Source of the DNA: Paraburkholderia sp. BCC1885
GTDB lineage: Bacteria; Pseudomonadota; Gammaproteobacteria; Burkholderiales; Burkholderiaceae
Assembly: GCF_900996235.1 (NCBI RefSeq)
Contig: NZ_CAAJGM010000033.1
Coordinates: 62,001-126,000, forward strand
Reading direction: 5' to 3'
DNA: 64,000 nt
Shown: one piece after another, positions 27,762-37,126 of the stretch
Layout of the letters: every line of letters starts with the position of its first letter
How positions within the stretch are numbered: the first letter of the stretch is position 1
The notes under the pieces: generated by a model
Database searches by the model: none
Told to the model about the DNA's origin: nothing
Seen by the model: only the letters and a program-made list of their open reading frames with translations
Made by a program: the position numbers and the translations under genes

Positions 27762-27812
27762 ATCCGGCGTGACCGGAATACGAGGCGGCGGAGCTAAACC
27801 GAATGGTGATGA

Positions 27813-29729
27813 ATGATGTCCGAAAGTCCGATTGATCCTCACGCGCGTCATCATGCGCATTGTCTGCCGTTCGGCGCGCAGGTCATGGGCGCGGCCAGCA
27901 CGCGGCCGCACACGCGCTTCCGCTTTTGGGCGCCGTCGTGCCAGTCCGTGCAGTTGATGATAGAAGGCCCCGGTACTCCCGCCACGCTCGAAATGACGGC
28001 CACCGGCAATGGCTGGTATGAAGCCGAAGCCGATGTCGGCGCGGGCACGCTTTACCGCTATCGCCTCGACGGCGAGCTGCAAGTGCCCGACCCCGCGTCG
28101 CGTTTTCAGCCGCAGGACGTCCACGGACCGAGCGAAGTGATCGACGCGCGCGCCTATACGTGGCAGCACGCGCACTGGCATGGCCGGCCGTGGGAAGAGA
28201 CGGTGCTGTACGAGTTGCATGTGGGCGCGCTGGGCGGTTACGCCGGCGTCATGCAAAGGCTGCCCGCACTCGCCGAACTCGGCGTGACCGCCATCGAACT
28301 GATGCCTCTGAACGACTTCCCCGGCTCGCGGAACTGGGGCTATGACGGCGTGCTGCCGTTCGCGCCCGATTCGGCCTATGGACGCCCCGACGAACTGAAA
28401 GCGCTCATCGATACGGCGCACGGCCTCGGGCTGAATGTGTTCCTCGACGTGGTCTACAACCACTTCGGCCCGGACGGCAACTATCTGCACCAATACGCCA
28501 AGCCGTTCTTTCGCGAAGGCACGCATACGCCGTGGGGTCCCGCGATCGACTTCGAGCGTACCGAAGTCAGCGATTTCTTCCTCGATAACGCGCTGTACTG
28601 GATCGACGAATATCGCTTCGACGGCCTGCGTTTCGACGCGGTACACGCCATCGACAACGACGAATGGCTGCGCGAACTCGCGGACCATATTCGCGCCAAG
28701 GTGCGGCATGGACGCCATGTGCATCTCGTGCTCGAAAACGAGCACAACACGGCTAACCTGCTCGAAACGCATTTCGACGCGCAATGGAACGACGACGCGC
28801 ACAACACGCTGCACGTGCTGCTGACCGGCGAGACCGAAGGCTACTATCACGCCTTTGCGAATCAACCGATCCGCAAGCTGGCGCGCGTGCTGGCCGAAGG
28901 TTTTGCGTATCAGGGCGAGCCTTCGCCCATCCACGACGGCAAGCCGCGCGGCGAACCGAGCGGGCATGTGTCGCCCACTTCGTTCGTGATGTTCCTGCAG
29001 AATCACGACCAGATCGGCAATCGCGCGTTCGGCGAGCGTCTGCGCAAACTCAGCCCGCCCGGCGCGCTGCGCGCCGCCACCGCGCTGTTGCTGCTGTCGC
29101 CGCAAATTCCTCTGCTGTTCATGGACGAAGAGTTCGGCTCCGATCAGCCATTCCTGTTTTTCACTGACTACAAGGGCGATCTCGCGGATGCCGTGCGCGA
29201 GGGACGCCGCCGCGAATTCGCGCGTTTCGCGTCCTTCAGCGACGAAAAGCGCCGTGCGCAGATTCCCGATCCGAACGATCCGCAGACCTTCGCCGCGTCG
29301 TCGCCTCGCGCGAGTGCCAATGCCGATCAAACCGACGCGCAGGAGCGGCTCGACTGGATGCACTTCTACAAATCCGCCCTCACGGTGCGCGCAAAACTCA
29401 TCACACCGCGTCTCGCGCATGTGAAGGCGCTAGGGGCAGAGGTGCTGTCCGCGCAGAACGGCGGCGACGCGAACGCGCTCGTCGCCCGCTGGCGGCTCGA
29501 CGACGGCGAGACGCTCTCGATCGCCCTGAATCTGGGCGACGCCGCCGTGCCGTTGCCGCACACGCCGGAAGGCAAGGTCGTCTTCGAAACACCGCCACGC
29601 GCGCGCGATCATCTCGAGGAGCAGCAATTGCCGCCCTATGCCTTCATCGCATGGCTGACCGGCGACGTCAGCGACTACGCCAACACGCACGACGCCCGCA
29701 AGGTCATTGAACGGGAGTGGCACGCATGA
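27813..29729 (+). CDS. treZ: malto-oligosyltrehalose trehalohydrolase
   Basis: The 638-residue GH13_10 enzyme releases trehalose from maltooligosyl trehalose made by TreY. An N-terminal CBM48-like domain (TRFRFWAPSCQSVQLMIEG) precedes the barrel with FDGLRFDAVHAI (nucleophile), HLVLENEHN (acid/base) and FLQNHDQIGNRAFGE. Length is within the family range. Two ATGs lie in tandem (27813, 27816). It begins 51 bases after glgX and overlaps malQ by 4 bases (ATGA). Together with TreY it turns linear glucan back into free trehalose. Confidence 0.95.
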   Translation: MMSESPIDPHARHHAHCLPFGAQVMGAASTRPHTRFRFWAPSCQSVQLMIEGPGTPATLEMTATGNGWYEAEADVGAGTLYRYRLDGELQVPDPASRFQPQDVHGPSEVIDARAYTWQHAHWHGRPWEETVLYELHVGALGGYAGVMQRLPALAELGVTAIELMPLNDFPGSRNWGYDGVLPFAPDSAYGRPDELKALIDTAHGLGLNVFLDVVYNHFGPDGNYLHQYAKPFFREGTHTPWGPAIDFERTEVSDFFLDNALYWIDEYRFDGLRFDAVHAIDNDEWLRELADHIRAKVRHGRHVHLVLENEHNTANLLETHFDAQWNDDAHNTLHVLLTGETEGYYHAFANQPIRKLARVLAEGFAYQGEPSPIHDGKPRGEPSGHVSPTSFVMFLQNHDQIGNRAFGERLRKLSPPGALRAATALLLLSPQIPLLFMDEEFGSDQPFLFFTDYKGDLADAVREGRRREFARFASFSDEKRRAQIPDPNDPQTFAASSPRASANADQTDAQERLDWMHFYKSALTVRAKLITPRLAHVKALGAEVLSAQNGGDANALVARWRLDDGETLSIALNLGDAAVPLPHTPEGKVVFETPPRARDHLEEQQLPPYAFIAWLTGDVSDYANTHDARKVIEREWHA

Positions 29730-31930
29730 ACGCCACGCGACGCACCGAATCCATCGACAGCCTCGCCACGCGCGCCGGCTTCGAAGTCGAATGGCAAGAC
29801 GCACACCATGTCATGCAGCACGTCCCCGAGAGCACGCTCTCGGTGCTGCTCGAACGCATGGGGCTGCCGTGCGGCAACGCGACCCAGATCCGCCAGAGCG
29901 CCGCCGCGCTCGACGCGGAACTGTCCGGCCGCAAGCTGCCGCCGCTGATGACCGCCGAGTGCGAGCGCGGCATCGCGCTGCCCGCCGCGGCGATCAAGGC
30001 GGGCAGCCATTACCGGATCGAACTGGAAAGCGGCTCGCAGATCGACGGCCGCTTCACGGCGCCGAAGGGTGAAGCCGCGCTGCTGGCGCCAATCGACGAG
30101 CCCGGTTATCACACGCTCCTGATCAACGATCACCGCATCACGCTCGCGGTGGCGCCTGCGCGCTGCTATACCGCGGCGGATGCATGGCAGGCAGCACACA
30201 AGCCGCCCGCACCGCCGCTCTGGGGCATCGCCGCCCAGCTATATGGCTTGCGGCGCACCGGCGACGGCGGCATCGGCGACTATTCGGCGCTCGCGCAACT
30301 TGCCATCGAAAGCGCGAAGCGCGGCGCGCACGCGCTCGCCGTCAGTCCGACCCACGCGATGTTCAGCGCCGAACCGGAGCGCTTCAGCCCCTATTCGCCA
30401 TCCTCGCGCCTGTGGCTCAACGTGACACATATCGATCCGGCCGCCGTGTTCGGCGCGCAGGCAGCCCGTGCCGCGATCGAAACCCATCAGGCCGGCGAAG
30501 CGTGGTCGCAACTCGAACGCCTGACGTTGATCGACTGGCCGCAGGCCGTGCGGCTCAAGCTCAAGGTGTTGCGCACACTCTTCGAACAATTCTGCGTGAA
30601 CGAGCGCGCTCAGGATGCGCCGCGTTCGCTCGAATTCGACGCGTTCTGCGTGCGCGGCGGCCGCGCGCTCGAAGATCACGCGCGTTTCGAAGCATTGCAG
30701 GCGGTTCAGCTTGCGCAAGCGGAGCCGAGCGGCCACTGGCGCAATTGGCCCGAGGCCTTGCGCGATCCGCGCAGCGCGGAAGTCGAAGCGTTTGCAAACG
30801 AGCATCGGCATGAAGTCGAATTTCATCTGTTCCTGCAATGGCTGGCCGCCAAGGGGCTCTCGCACGCCCAGCATGCGGCGCGCGATGCGGGCATGGCGGT
30901 CGGCCTGATCGCGGACCTCGCCGTCGGTTGCGACAGCGCCGGCAGCCACGCGTGGTCGTATCGCGACGAGATGCTGCAGGGCGTGTCGGTGGGCGCGCCG
31001 CCGGATCTGTTCAACCAGGCCGGCCAGGCGTGGGGGCTCACGACGTTCTCGCCGCGCGCCATGCGCAACCAGGGCTTCTCGGCTTTCATCGACATGCTGC
31101 GCGCGGCCTTTACGCACGCGGGCGGCATCCGCATCGACCACATCCTCGGCCTGCGCCGCCTGTGGCTCGTGCCGGAGGGCGAAAGCGCGCGTCATGGCGC
31201 CTATCTGCGCTATCCGCTCGAAGACATGCTGCGGCTGATCGCGCTCGAATCGTGGCGGCATCGTTCGATTGTGATCGGCGAGGATCTCGGCACCGTGCCG
31301 TCTGGGTTCCGCGAACGGCTCGACGAACACGGCATCGCCGGCATTCGCGTGCTGTGGTTCGAAGGCGCCGAAGCGGGCAAGGGCTTCAAACCGCCGCAAC
31401 AGTGGGACCGTAACGCGGTCGGCACCACTACCACGCACGATCTGCCGACCGTCACCGGCTGGTGGCGCGGCGCCGACATCGTGTGGCGCAATCGCATCGG
31501 CCAGACCATGCCGCGCGCCGACGGCCTGGACCCGGTTGAAGCCGCAATGGCGGAGCGTGCGGAAGATCGCGCCTTGCTGTGGAGCGCCTTCCAGCAGGCT
31601 GGCGTGGCCGCGAAGGATGTGCCCGCGCCGCCGCCCGAAACCGCGCCCGTGGATGAAGCGCTGGCCTTCGTCGCCGCCACGCCCATGCCGCTCGTCACGT
31701 ATCCGCTCGAAGATCTGCTCGCGCTCGAAGACCAGCCGAATCTGCCCGGCTCGATCGACGAGCATCCGAACTGGCGGCGGCGTCTCGCCTTGCCGGTCGA
31801 CGAACTGTTCGCCGAACCCGCTTTCTGCGACCGCCTGCTGGCAGTCGAGCGCGCCCGCAGCGCCAGCGTCCCCGGCACTGCTTCAGCTACTGCATCCACT
31901 ACGGCTTCTACGGGGGCCGACACACCATGA
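29726..31930 (+). CDS. malQ: 4-alpha-glucanotransferase (amylomaltase)
   Basis: The 734-residue GH77 enzyme disproportionates short malto-oligosaccharides. It has the ~150-residue N-terminal beta extension of the long bacterial MalQ type, then the barrel with GGIRIDHILGLRRLWLVP, IVIGEDLGTVPSGFRERL and TTTHDLPTVTGWW. ATG 29726 overlaps the treZ stop (ATGA), and this is preferred to a GTG three codons earlier. Its end overlaps treY by 4 bases. In this pathway it probably extends short chains left by GlgX so that TreY can use them. Confidence 0.95.
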   Translation: MNATRRTESIDSLATRAGFEVEWQDAHHVMQHVPESTLSVLLERMGLPCGNATQIRQSAAALDAELSGRKLPPLMTAECERGIALPAAAIKAGSHYRIELESGSQIDGRFTAPKGEAALLAPIDEPGYHTLLINDHRITLAVAPARCYTAADAWQAAHKPPAPPLWGIAAQLYGLRRTGDGGIGDYSALAQLAIESAKRGAHALAVSPTHAMFSAEPERFSPYSPSSRLWLNVTHIDPAAVFGAQAARAAIETHQAGEAWSQLERLTLIDWPQAVRLKLKVLRTLFEQFCVNERAQDAPRSLEFDAFCVRGGRALEDHARFEALQAVQLAQAEPSGHWRNWPEALRDPRSAEVEAFANEHRHEVEFHLFLQWLAAKGLSHAQHAARDAGMAVGLIADLAVGCDSAGSHAWSYRDEMLQGVSVGAPPDLFNQAGQAWGLTTFSPRAMRNQGFSAFIDMLRAAFTHAGGIRIDHILGLRRLWLVPEGESARHGAYLRYPLEDMLRLIALESWRHRSIVIGEDLGTVPSGFRERLDEHGIAGIRVLWFEGAEAGKGFKPPQQWDRNAVGTTTTHDLPTVTGWWRGADIVWRNRIGQTMPRADGLDPVEAAMAERAEDRALLWSAFQQAGVAAKDVPAPPPETAPVDEALAFVAATPMPLVTYPLEDLLALEDQPNLPGSIDEHPNWRRRLALPVDELFAEPAFCDRLLAVERARSASVPGTASATASTTASTGADTP

Positions 31931-34779
31931 CCGTCCCGCGTTCCACACTCCGGCTCCAGTTCCACAAGGGCTTTACGTTCGACGACGCCCTCGCGCACGT
32001 CGAATACTTCGCTGCGCTCGGCGTCAGCCATCTTTACGCGTCACCGGTCACGACGGCCGAACCGGGCTCGATGCACGGCTACGACACCGTCGACTACAGC
32101 CGCGTCAGCGAGGAATGCGGCGGCGAAGCGGGCCTCAAACGGCTCGTCGATAAACTGCGCGAACGCGGCATGGGGCTGATCATCGACGTGGTGCCGAACC
32201 ACATGGGCGTCGGCGGATCGAGCAACGCGTGGTGGCTCGATATCCTCGAATGGGGACGGCATAGCGCGTATGCGCGGCATTTCGACATCGACTGGCATTC
32301 GCCCGATCCCGCCCTGCGCGGCAAAGTGCTGATGCCGTGCCTCGGCGCCTCATATGGCGACGAGCTCGCGGCAGGGCGCATCGAACTGGCCTTCTCCGAG
32401 CAGACGGGACATTTTCACGTGGCCTACGGGCCGCACGTCGGGCCGATTTGTCCGGTCGATTACGCGGCGATTCTGCAAAGCGCCGAGCGCGCGGATCTCA
32501 GCGCGCTCGCCGAACGCTTCCACGGACTCACCACCCAGCCCACCGACCAGCCGCGCGCCGCCGAAGGACGCGAACTGCTGCGCGAATTCGTCGCGCAGAA
32601 CGGCAAATCGGCAATCGAAGCGGCGCTCGCCAACTATGCACCCGGTGAAACCGCAACGCGCGACCGGCTGCATCGGTTGCTTGAGCGGCAGCATTTCCGG
32701 CTCGCATGGTGGCGCACGGCATCGGACGAAGTGAACTGGCGGCGTTTCTTCGATATCAGCACGCTTGCCGGCATCCGGGTCGAGCGCCCCGAGGTGTTCG
32801 ACGCGGTGCATGCGTTGCCGCTGCGTCTTTATGCCGAAGGTTTGATCGACGGCGTGCGGATCGATCACGTGGACGGTCTCGCCGAGCCGCGCGAATATTG
32901 CCAGCGGCTGCGGCAGCGCCTTGGCGAACTGCGCGAAGGTGAGCCGTATATCGTGGTGGAAAAGATCCTCGCGCGCGGCGAACCGTTGCGCGAAGACTGG
33001 CCGGTCCACGGCACTACGGGCTATGACTTTATGAACGACGTCGGCGCGCTGCTGCACGATCCGGCCGGCGCCGAACCGCTCGCGGCGACATGGGCCGAGC
33101 TGACCGGACGCAGCCCGAATTTCGCCGATGAGGCATTGCCCGCGCGGCGCAAGATCCTCGCGGAAAATCTCTCGGCGGAACTGGACCGCGCGACGCGTGC
33201 ATTGCATCGGATCGCGCGTGACTCGATCAACACACGCGACTTCACGTTCACCGCGCTGCGTCGCGTGCTGACCGAACTGGTAGTGCATTTCCCGGTGTAT
33301 CGGGTCTATCCGCAAGGCGGTTTGCGCACCGAGGCGGATAACGTCTACTTCAATCAGGCGCTGGAAGGCGCGCGGCAAGCCCTGCCGCCATCCGATTACG
33401 CCGTGCTGGAACAGGTCGACGCGTGGCTTGGCAACGGCGCGGCCGAAGACACCGCGCTGGTTCGCCAGGGCGCCGCCGCCAATGCGCAGCAAGGCGCGAA
33501 CGGGCAGCCGTTCAATCACGCGGGCTCGTCGCGTCGCACGGCACAGACGCTGTTTTCGCAACTGACCGCCCCGGTGGCGGCGAAAGCGGTCGAGGATACC
33601 GCCTGCTATCGGTATGGCCGTCTGCTGTCGCGCAACGAGGTGGGTGCGGATCCGGGCGAGTTCGCGCTTTCCGTCAAGCAGTTTCACGACGGCAATCTCG
33701 AACGCGCGCGCCGCTTCCCGCATGCCATGCTGGCAACCGCCACGCACGATCACAAGCGCGGTGAGGACGTGCGCGCGCGGCTAGCGGTGCTCAGCGAGAT
33801 TGCACACGACTGGAGCGCGACGCTGCGGGCGTGGTCGACCTTGAATGCGCCGCAACGCCGCGCGCTCGACGGCAGTCTGGCCACGCTGAATCACGAATGG
33901 GCGCCGGGGCCGGCCGCGGAGGCGATGCTGTATCAAACCCTGGTGGGTTGCTGGCCGCCCGAGCTTTCGCCCGACGACGAAGCCGGCGTCAAAGAACTCG
34001 CGGAACGGGTCGCGCAATGGCAGTTGAAGGCGCTGCGCGAAGCGAAACTGCGCACGTCGTGGCTCGCGCCCGACGAAGCCTATGAGAAGGCCTGCCACGA
34101 CTTCCCGTTCGATATCCTCGCGCCACAGCGGCGCGACGGCTTCCTGCGCGAGTTGTCGGCACTGGTGGCGCGCATCAGCCGGGCCGGCGCCATCAATAGT
34201 TTGCAGCAGACCGTACTACGATTGACGTCGCCTGGCGTGCCCGACCTGTATCAAGGCACCGAGTTGTGGGACTTCAGCCTCGTGGATCCCGACAACCGCC
34301 GGCCGGTCGATTTCGCCCAGCGTGCCGAATGGCTGGTCGAAACGCCGCCGACGGAATTCCTCCCCGAGTGGCGCAATGGCCGCGTCAAACTGACTGTCGT
34401 GCAGCGCCTGCTGTCGTTGCGCGCGCATCTGCCTCAACTGCTGAACGAAGGCGCTTATGTGCCGCTAAACGTGACGGGCAAGCACGCCGCGCAGGTGGTC
34501 GCGTTTGCGCGCAGGCATGGCAACGCGTGGGCGGTAATCATCGTGACGCACCTTGCGGCTGGCCTGCTCGGTGAGGACAGCGACCTGCCGCTCGTCGATG
34601 CGGCGCGCTGGGACGACACTGCGGTCGAGATGCCCGCCGAGTTGACCTCACGTTCGCTATTCGACTGGATGAGCACTGCCGCGCCCAAGGTCGACGATAA
34701 CGGCTCGCTGCTGCTGCGCGACGCGCTTTCGGCCATGCCGGTTGCGGTGCTGGTGGAGGATGGCGTGCCGCGAGCCTGA
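31927..34779 (+). CDS. treY: malto-oligosyltrehalose synthase
   Basis: The 950-residue GH13_26 enzyme isomerises the reducing-end glucose of a linear glucan into a trehalose unit. Motifs include STLRLQFHKGFTFDDALAHV at the N-terminus, LIIDVVPNHMGV, IDGVRIDHVDGLAEPREY (nucleophile), YIVVEKILARGE (acid/base) and TATHDHKRGEDVRARL. The length is at the long end for the family. ATG 31927 overlaps the malQ stop (ATGA). It is the last gene of the operon; only a weak hairpin (AAGCCT/AGGCTT, 34784-34803) lies before the convergent permease gene. Confidence 0.95.
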   Translation: MTVPRSTLRLQFHKGFTFDDALAHVEYFAALGVSHLYASPVTTAEPGSMHGYDTVDYSRVSEECGGEAGLKRLVDKLRERGMGLIIDVVPNHMGVGGSSNAWWLDILEWGRHSAYARHFDIDWHSPDPALRGKVLMPCLGASYGDELAAGRIELAFSEQTGHFHVAYGPHVGPICPVDYAAILQSAERADLSALAERFHGLTTQPTDQPRAAEGRELLREFVAQNGKSAIEAALANYAPGETATRDRLHRLLERQHFRLAWWRTASDEVNWRRFFDISTLAGIRVERPEVFDAVHALPLRLYAEGLIDGVRIDHVDGLAEPREYCQRLRQRLGELREGEPYIVVEKILARGEPLREDWPVHGTTGYDFMNDVGALLHDPAGAEPLAATWAELTGRSPNFADEALPARRKILAENLSAELDRATRALHRIARDSINTRDFTFTALRRVLTELVVHFPVYRVYPQGGLRTEADNVYFNQALEGARQALPPSDYAVLEQVDAWLGNGAAEDTALVRQGAAANAQQGANGQPFNHAGSSRRTAQTLFSQLTAPVAAKAVEDTACYRYGRLLSRNEVGADPGEFALSVKQFHDGNLERARRFPHAMLATATHDHKRGEDVRARLAVLSEIAHDWSATLRAWSTLNAPQRRALDGSLATLNHEWAPGPAAEAMLYQTLVGCWPPELSPDDEAGVKELAERVAQWQLKALREAKLRTSWLAPDEAYEKACHDFPFDILAPQRRDGFLRELSALVARISRAGAINSLQQTVLRLTSPGVPDLYQGTELWDFSLVDPDNRRPVDFAQRAEWLVETPPTEFLPEWRNGRVKLTVVQRLLSLRAHLPQLLNEGAYVPLNVTGKHAAQVVAFARRHGNAWAVIIVTHLAAGLLGEDSDLPLVDAARWDDTAVEMPAELTSRSLFDWMSTAAPKVDDNGSLLLRDALSAMPVAVLVEDGVPRA

Positions 34780-34852
34780 ACTAAAGCCTTGAGACCCAGG
34801 CTTGCGACACGAGCGCGGCGCGCGCAAATGGCAGTCCGCGACTTGCCAGGCT

Positions 34853-35575
34853 TTAACGTGCCGCAGCCCACAACAACGAAAGCCCGGACGACAGCATCAA
34901 GCCGTCGACCACCAGCTTGAACGTGCGCGCGCTCATGCGAACCACCACATAGCGCGCCGCGAACGAGCCCGCCATCAGCGCCGAACCGGTGATCAGGCCA
35001 TCGACCACGATATGCAGCGGCAGCGCGCCGAAGTGCTGGAACACGGCCACTTTGGTGCCGTACACCGCGAGCGACCCGGCCGCTTCGGTCGCCAGAAACG
35101 CGCCTTTCACGAGGCCATATGACATGAACACCGGCACGGTAATCGGCCCGGTCGACACGACGATACCCGTCAGAAAGCCCACCACGCCGCCGATCAGCGC
35201 GAGATGCAACAACGAGAAGCGGACGGCGCGGCGCGCCAGCCAGCGACGGGTCGGCACCATCGCAAGAAAAAACAGGCCGAGCGCGAGTTCGACCGCATGC
35301 GGCGGCAATGCGAGCAAGGTTCGCACGCCCAGCGCCGCGCCCGGCACGGCCGTCGAGCAGTAAGCGGCGCACGCCCGCCAGTCGACTTCACGCCACCACG
35401 CCAGGATCTTGCCCAGATTGCCCATGATCGCGGCAATCGCCATGATCGGCACGGCCTGTTGCGGGCCGAACAGCATGACGAGCACGGGCATCAGCAGCAT
35501 GGACGAACCGGTGCCGATCACGCCGCTCAGCATGCCTGCGAACAGTCCAACGCCTAGTACGAGCAGATATCCCAT
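34853..35575 (-). CDS. TSUP-family (TauE/SafE) membrane permease
   Basis: The 240-residue protein has about eight hydrophobic segments and the family pattern GVGLFAGMLSGVIGTGSSMLLMP at the N-terminus, repeated in weaker form mid-protein (LIGGVVGFLTGIVVSTGPIT). TSUP members export or import sulfite, sulfonates or other small organosulfur anions. The substrate here cannot be read from the sequence, and no sulfur genes are adjacent. The ATG at 35575 gives a normal N-terminus. The gene is 30 bases downstream of the CorC-like gene, so the two may be co-transcribed. Confidence 0.85.
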   Translation of the reverse strand: MGYLLVLGVGLFAGMLSGVIGTGSSMLLMPVLVMLFGPQQAVPIMAIAAIMGNLGKILAWWREVDWRACAAYCSTAVPGAALGVRTLLALPPHAVELALGLFFLAMVPTRRWLARRAVRFSLLHLALIGGVVGFLTGIVVSTGPITVPVFMSYGLVKGAFLATEAAGSLAVYGTKVAVFQHFGALPLHIVVDGLITGSALMAGSFAARYVVVRMSARTFKLVVDGLMLSSGLSLLWAAAR

Positions 35576-35605
35576 GACGCCCCCGGATGATGTCGGACGG
35601 AGATT

Positions 35606-36973
35606 TTAACCGTCCTCATCGTCGAAGTGCTTTGGATACACGCGCACCAGCAGAATGCGCGGCCCCCTCATCTTCTTGACGACGATATCGAAGCGATCGA
35701 ATTCGATCCGCTGTCCTTCGGCCGGCAGATCGTTGAGTGCCTGAATCACGAGGCCGCCCACCGATTCGGCGCTGCCTTCCTCGATATCGATTCCCAGCGC
35801 CCGTTCCAGCGACACCACCGGCAAGCTGCCCTTGCCCATCAGCGTGCCGTCGTCCATGCGGGTCCAGTCGGCGTCGCCCTGACGGAATTCGTCGTGAATC
35901 TGCCCGACCAGCGCGCCGAGCAGATTGTCGAGCGTGAGAAAGCCGATCGGCGCGGCGTTCTTATGTCCGACCAGCGCCATATGCGGCGCGCCCTTGCGAA
36001 AGCGCCGGAACAGTTCCAGCGCCGGCATGTCCGGCTTCACGTACTGAACCGGCCGCACATACTTCGAGAGATCGTCGAGCGTGCTGCCTGCCTGACGCGC
36101 CAGCAACAGATCCTTCAGGTGAATCATGCCGGCCACGCGCTCGCCCGCGCCGTCCTCGAACAGCGGATAGCGGCTGAAGCGATGCTGCGCAACCACCTGC
36201 ATGTTCTCGCGCAACGGCAAGTCGCGGCGTAGTCCGACCATCTCGTAGGCCGGCCGCATCAGGTCGGAAACCGTCATGCGCGAAAAATCCAGCGAGTGCG
36301 CGATGGTGTTCCATTCATCCTGGCTGTATGCGCCATCCGCCGTGCCCAGGGCCGCGCCGCTCGCCACATTGGCGCGGCGGCCGCGCAGGATCAGCTTCAG
36401 TTCTTCCGTGGAGTAATGCGCGTCGCCGCCGTGATCCGCCGTCAGGCCGGCCAGACGCAGTACCGCGTTCGCGCTGGTGTTGAGCAGCCAGATGGCCGGG
36501 TACATGGCCCAGTAAAAACCGTAGAGCGGCGTGGCGGCCCACAGCGACACCTTCTCGGCTTGCCGGATCGCGAGCGACTTCGGCGCCAGCTCGCCCACCA
36601 CGATATGCAGGAACGAGATGCACGAGAAGGCGAAGAACAGCGAAACGCCGTGGATCAGCTTCTCCGATTCGATGCCCAGCAGTTTGAACACCGGCGTCAG
36701 CAGATCCGCGAAAGCCGGCTCGCCGATCCAGCCCAGACCGAGCGACGCCAGCGTGATGCCCAGCTGGCAGGCCGACAGATAGGCGTCCAGCTGGCCGTGT
36801 ACTTTCGCCAGCAACCGGCCGCGCATGCCGTGCTTCGCGGCGAGGCTCTGCATGCGCGTCTGCCGCAATTTCACCAGACCGAATTCGGCGGCGACGAAAA
36901 ATCCATTGAGCGCGACCAGCAGCAACGCACCGATAAGGGCGACAACCTGAATCAAGAGAAAAAGCTCCGGCAA
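35606..36973 (-). CDS. HlyC/CorC-family (CNNM plus CBS) membrane protein
   Basis: The 455-residue protein has an N-terminal DUF21/CNNM membrane domain (about residues 1-190, with ALNGFFVAAEFGLVKLRQTR), a tandem CBS domain (about residues 215-345, including VSDLMRPAYEMVGLRRDLPL) and a C-terminal CorC_HlyC domain ending in ILLVRVYPKH. Family members are thought to move or regulate Mg2+ or other divalent cations; direct hemolysin activity is doubtful despite the name. Length fits the long form with both membrane and transporter-associated domains. The start at 36973 leaves the first helix intact. Confidence 0.87.
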   Translation of the reverse strand: MPELFLLIQVVALIGALLLVALNGFFVAAEFGLVKLRQTRMQSLAAKHGMRGRLLAKVHGQLDAYLSACQLGITLASLGLGWIGEPAFADLLTPVFKLLGIESEKLIHGVSLFFAFSCISFLHIVVGELAPKSLAIRQAEKVSLWAATPLYGFYWAMYPAIWLLNTSANAVLRLAGLTADHGGDAHYSTEELKLILRGRRANVASGAALGTADGAYSQDEWNTIAHSLDFSRMTVSDLMRPAYEMVGLRRDLPLRENMQVVAQHRFSRYPLFEDGAGERVAGMIHLKDLLLARQAGSTLDDLSKYVRPVQYVKPDMPALELFRRFRKGAPHMALVGHKNAAPIGFLTLDNLLGALVGQIHDEFRQGDADWTRMDDGTLMGKGSLPVVSLERALGIDIEEGSAESVGGLVIQALNDLPAEGQRIEFDRFDIVVKKMRGPRILLVRVYPKHFDDEDG

Positions 36974-37126
36974 CGAAAGGTTGTCAGTATAAAGCGGCGA
37001 AAGCTGGGTGAAAGCCAGAGTGCGACGTGGCGATCGTGGCGCAGGCAGGAATGTAAGAGGCGGGTGATACCGGTCTGCCGCCCGCCTCGCAGACGCCCTT
37101 CGCCCTTCTCCCTTCGCCCCTCGCCC

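Noticed and set aside
29717..29725. GTG start of malQ three codons upstream
   Set aside because: The ATG at 29726 makes the usual ATGA overlap with treZ and gives an ordinary N-terminus.
34784..34803. Hairpin AAGCCT/AGGCTT after treY as an operon terminator
   Set aside because: The 6-bp stem with an 8-base loop and no T tract is too weak to call a terminator with confidence.
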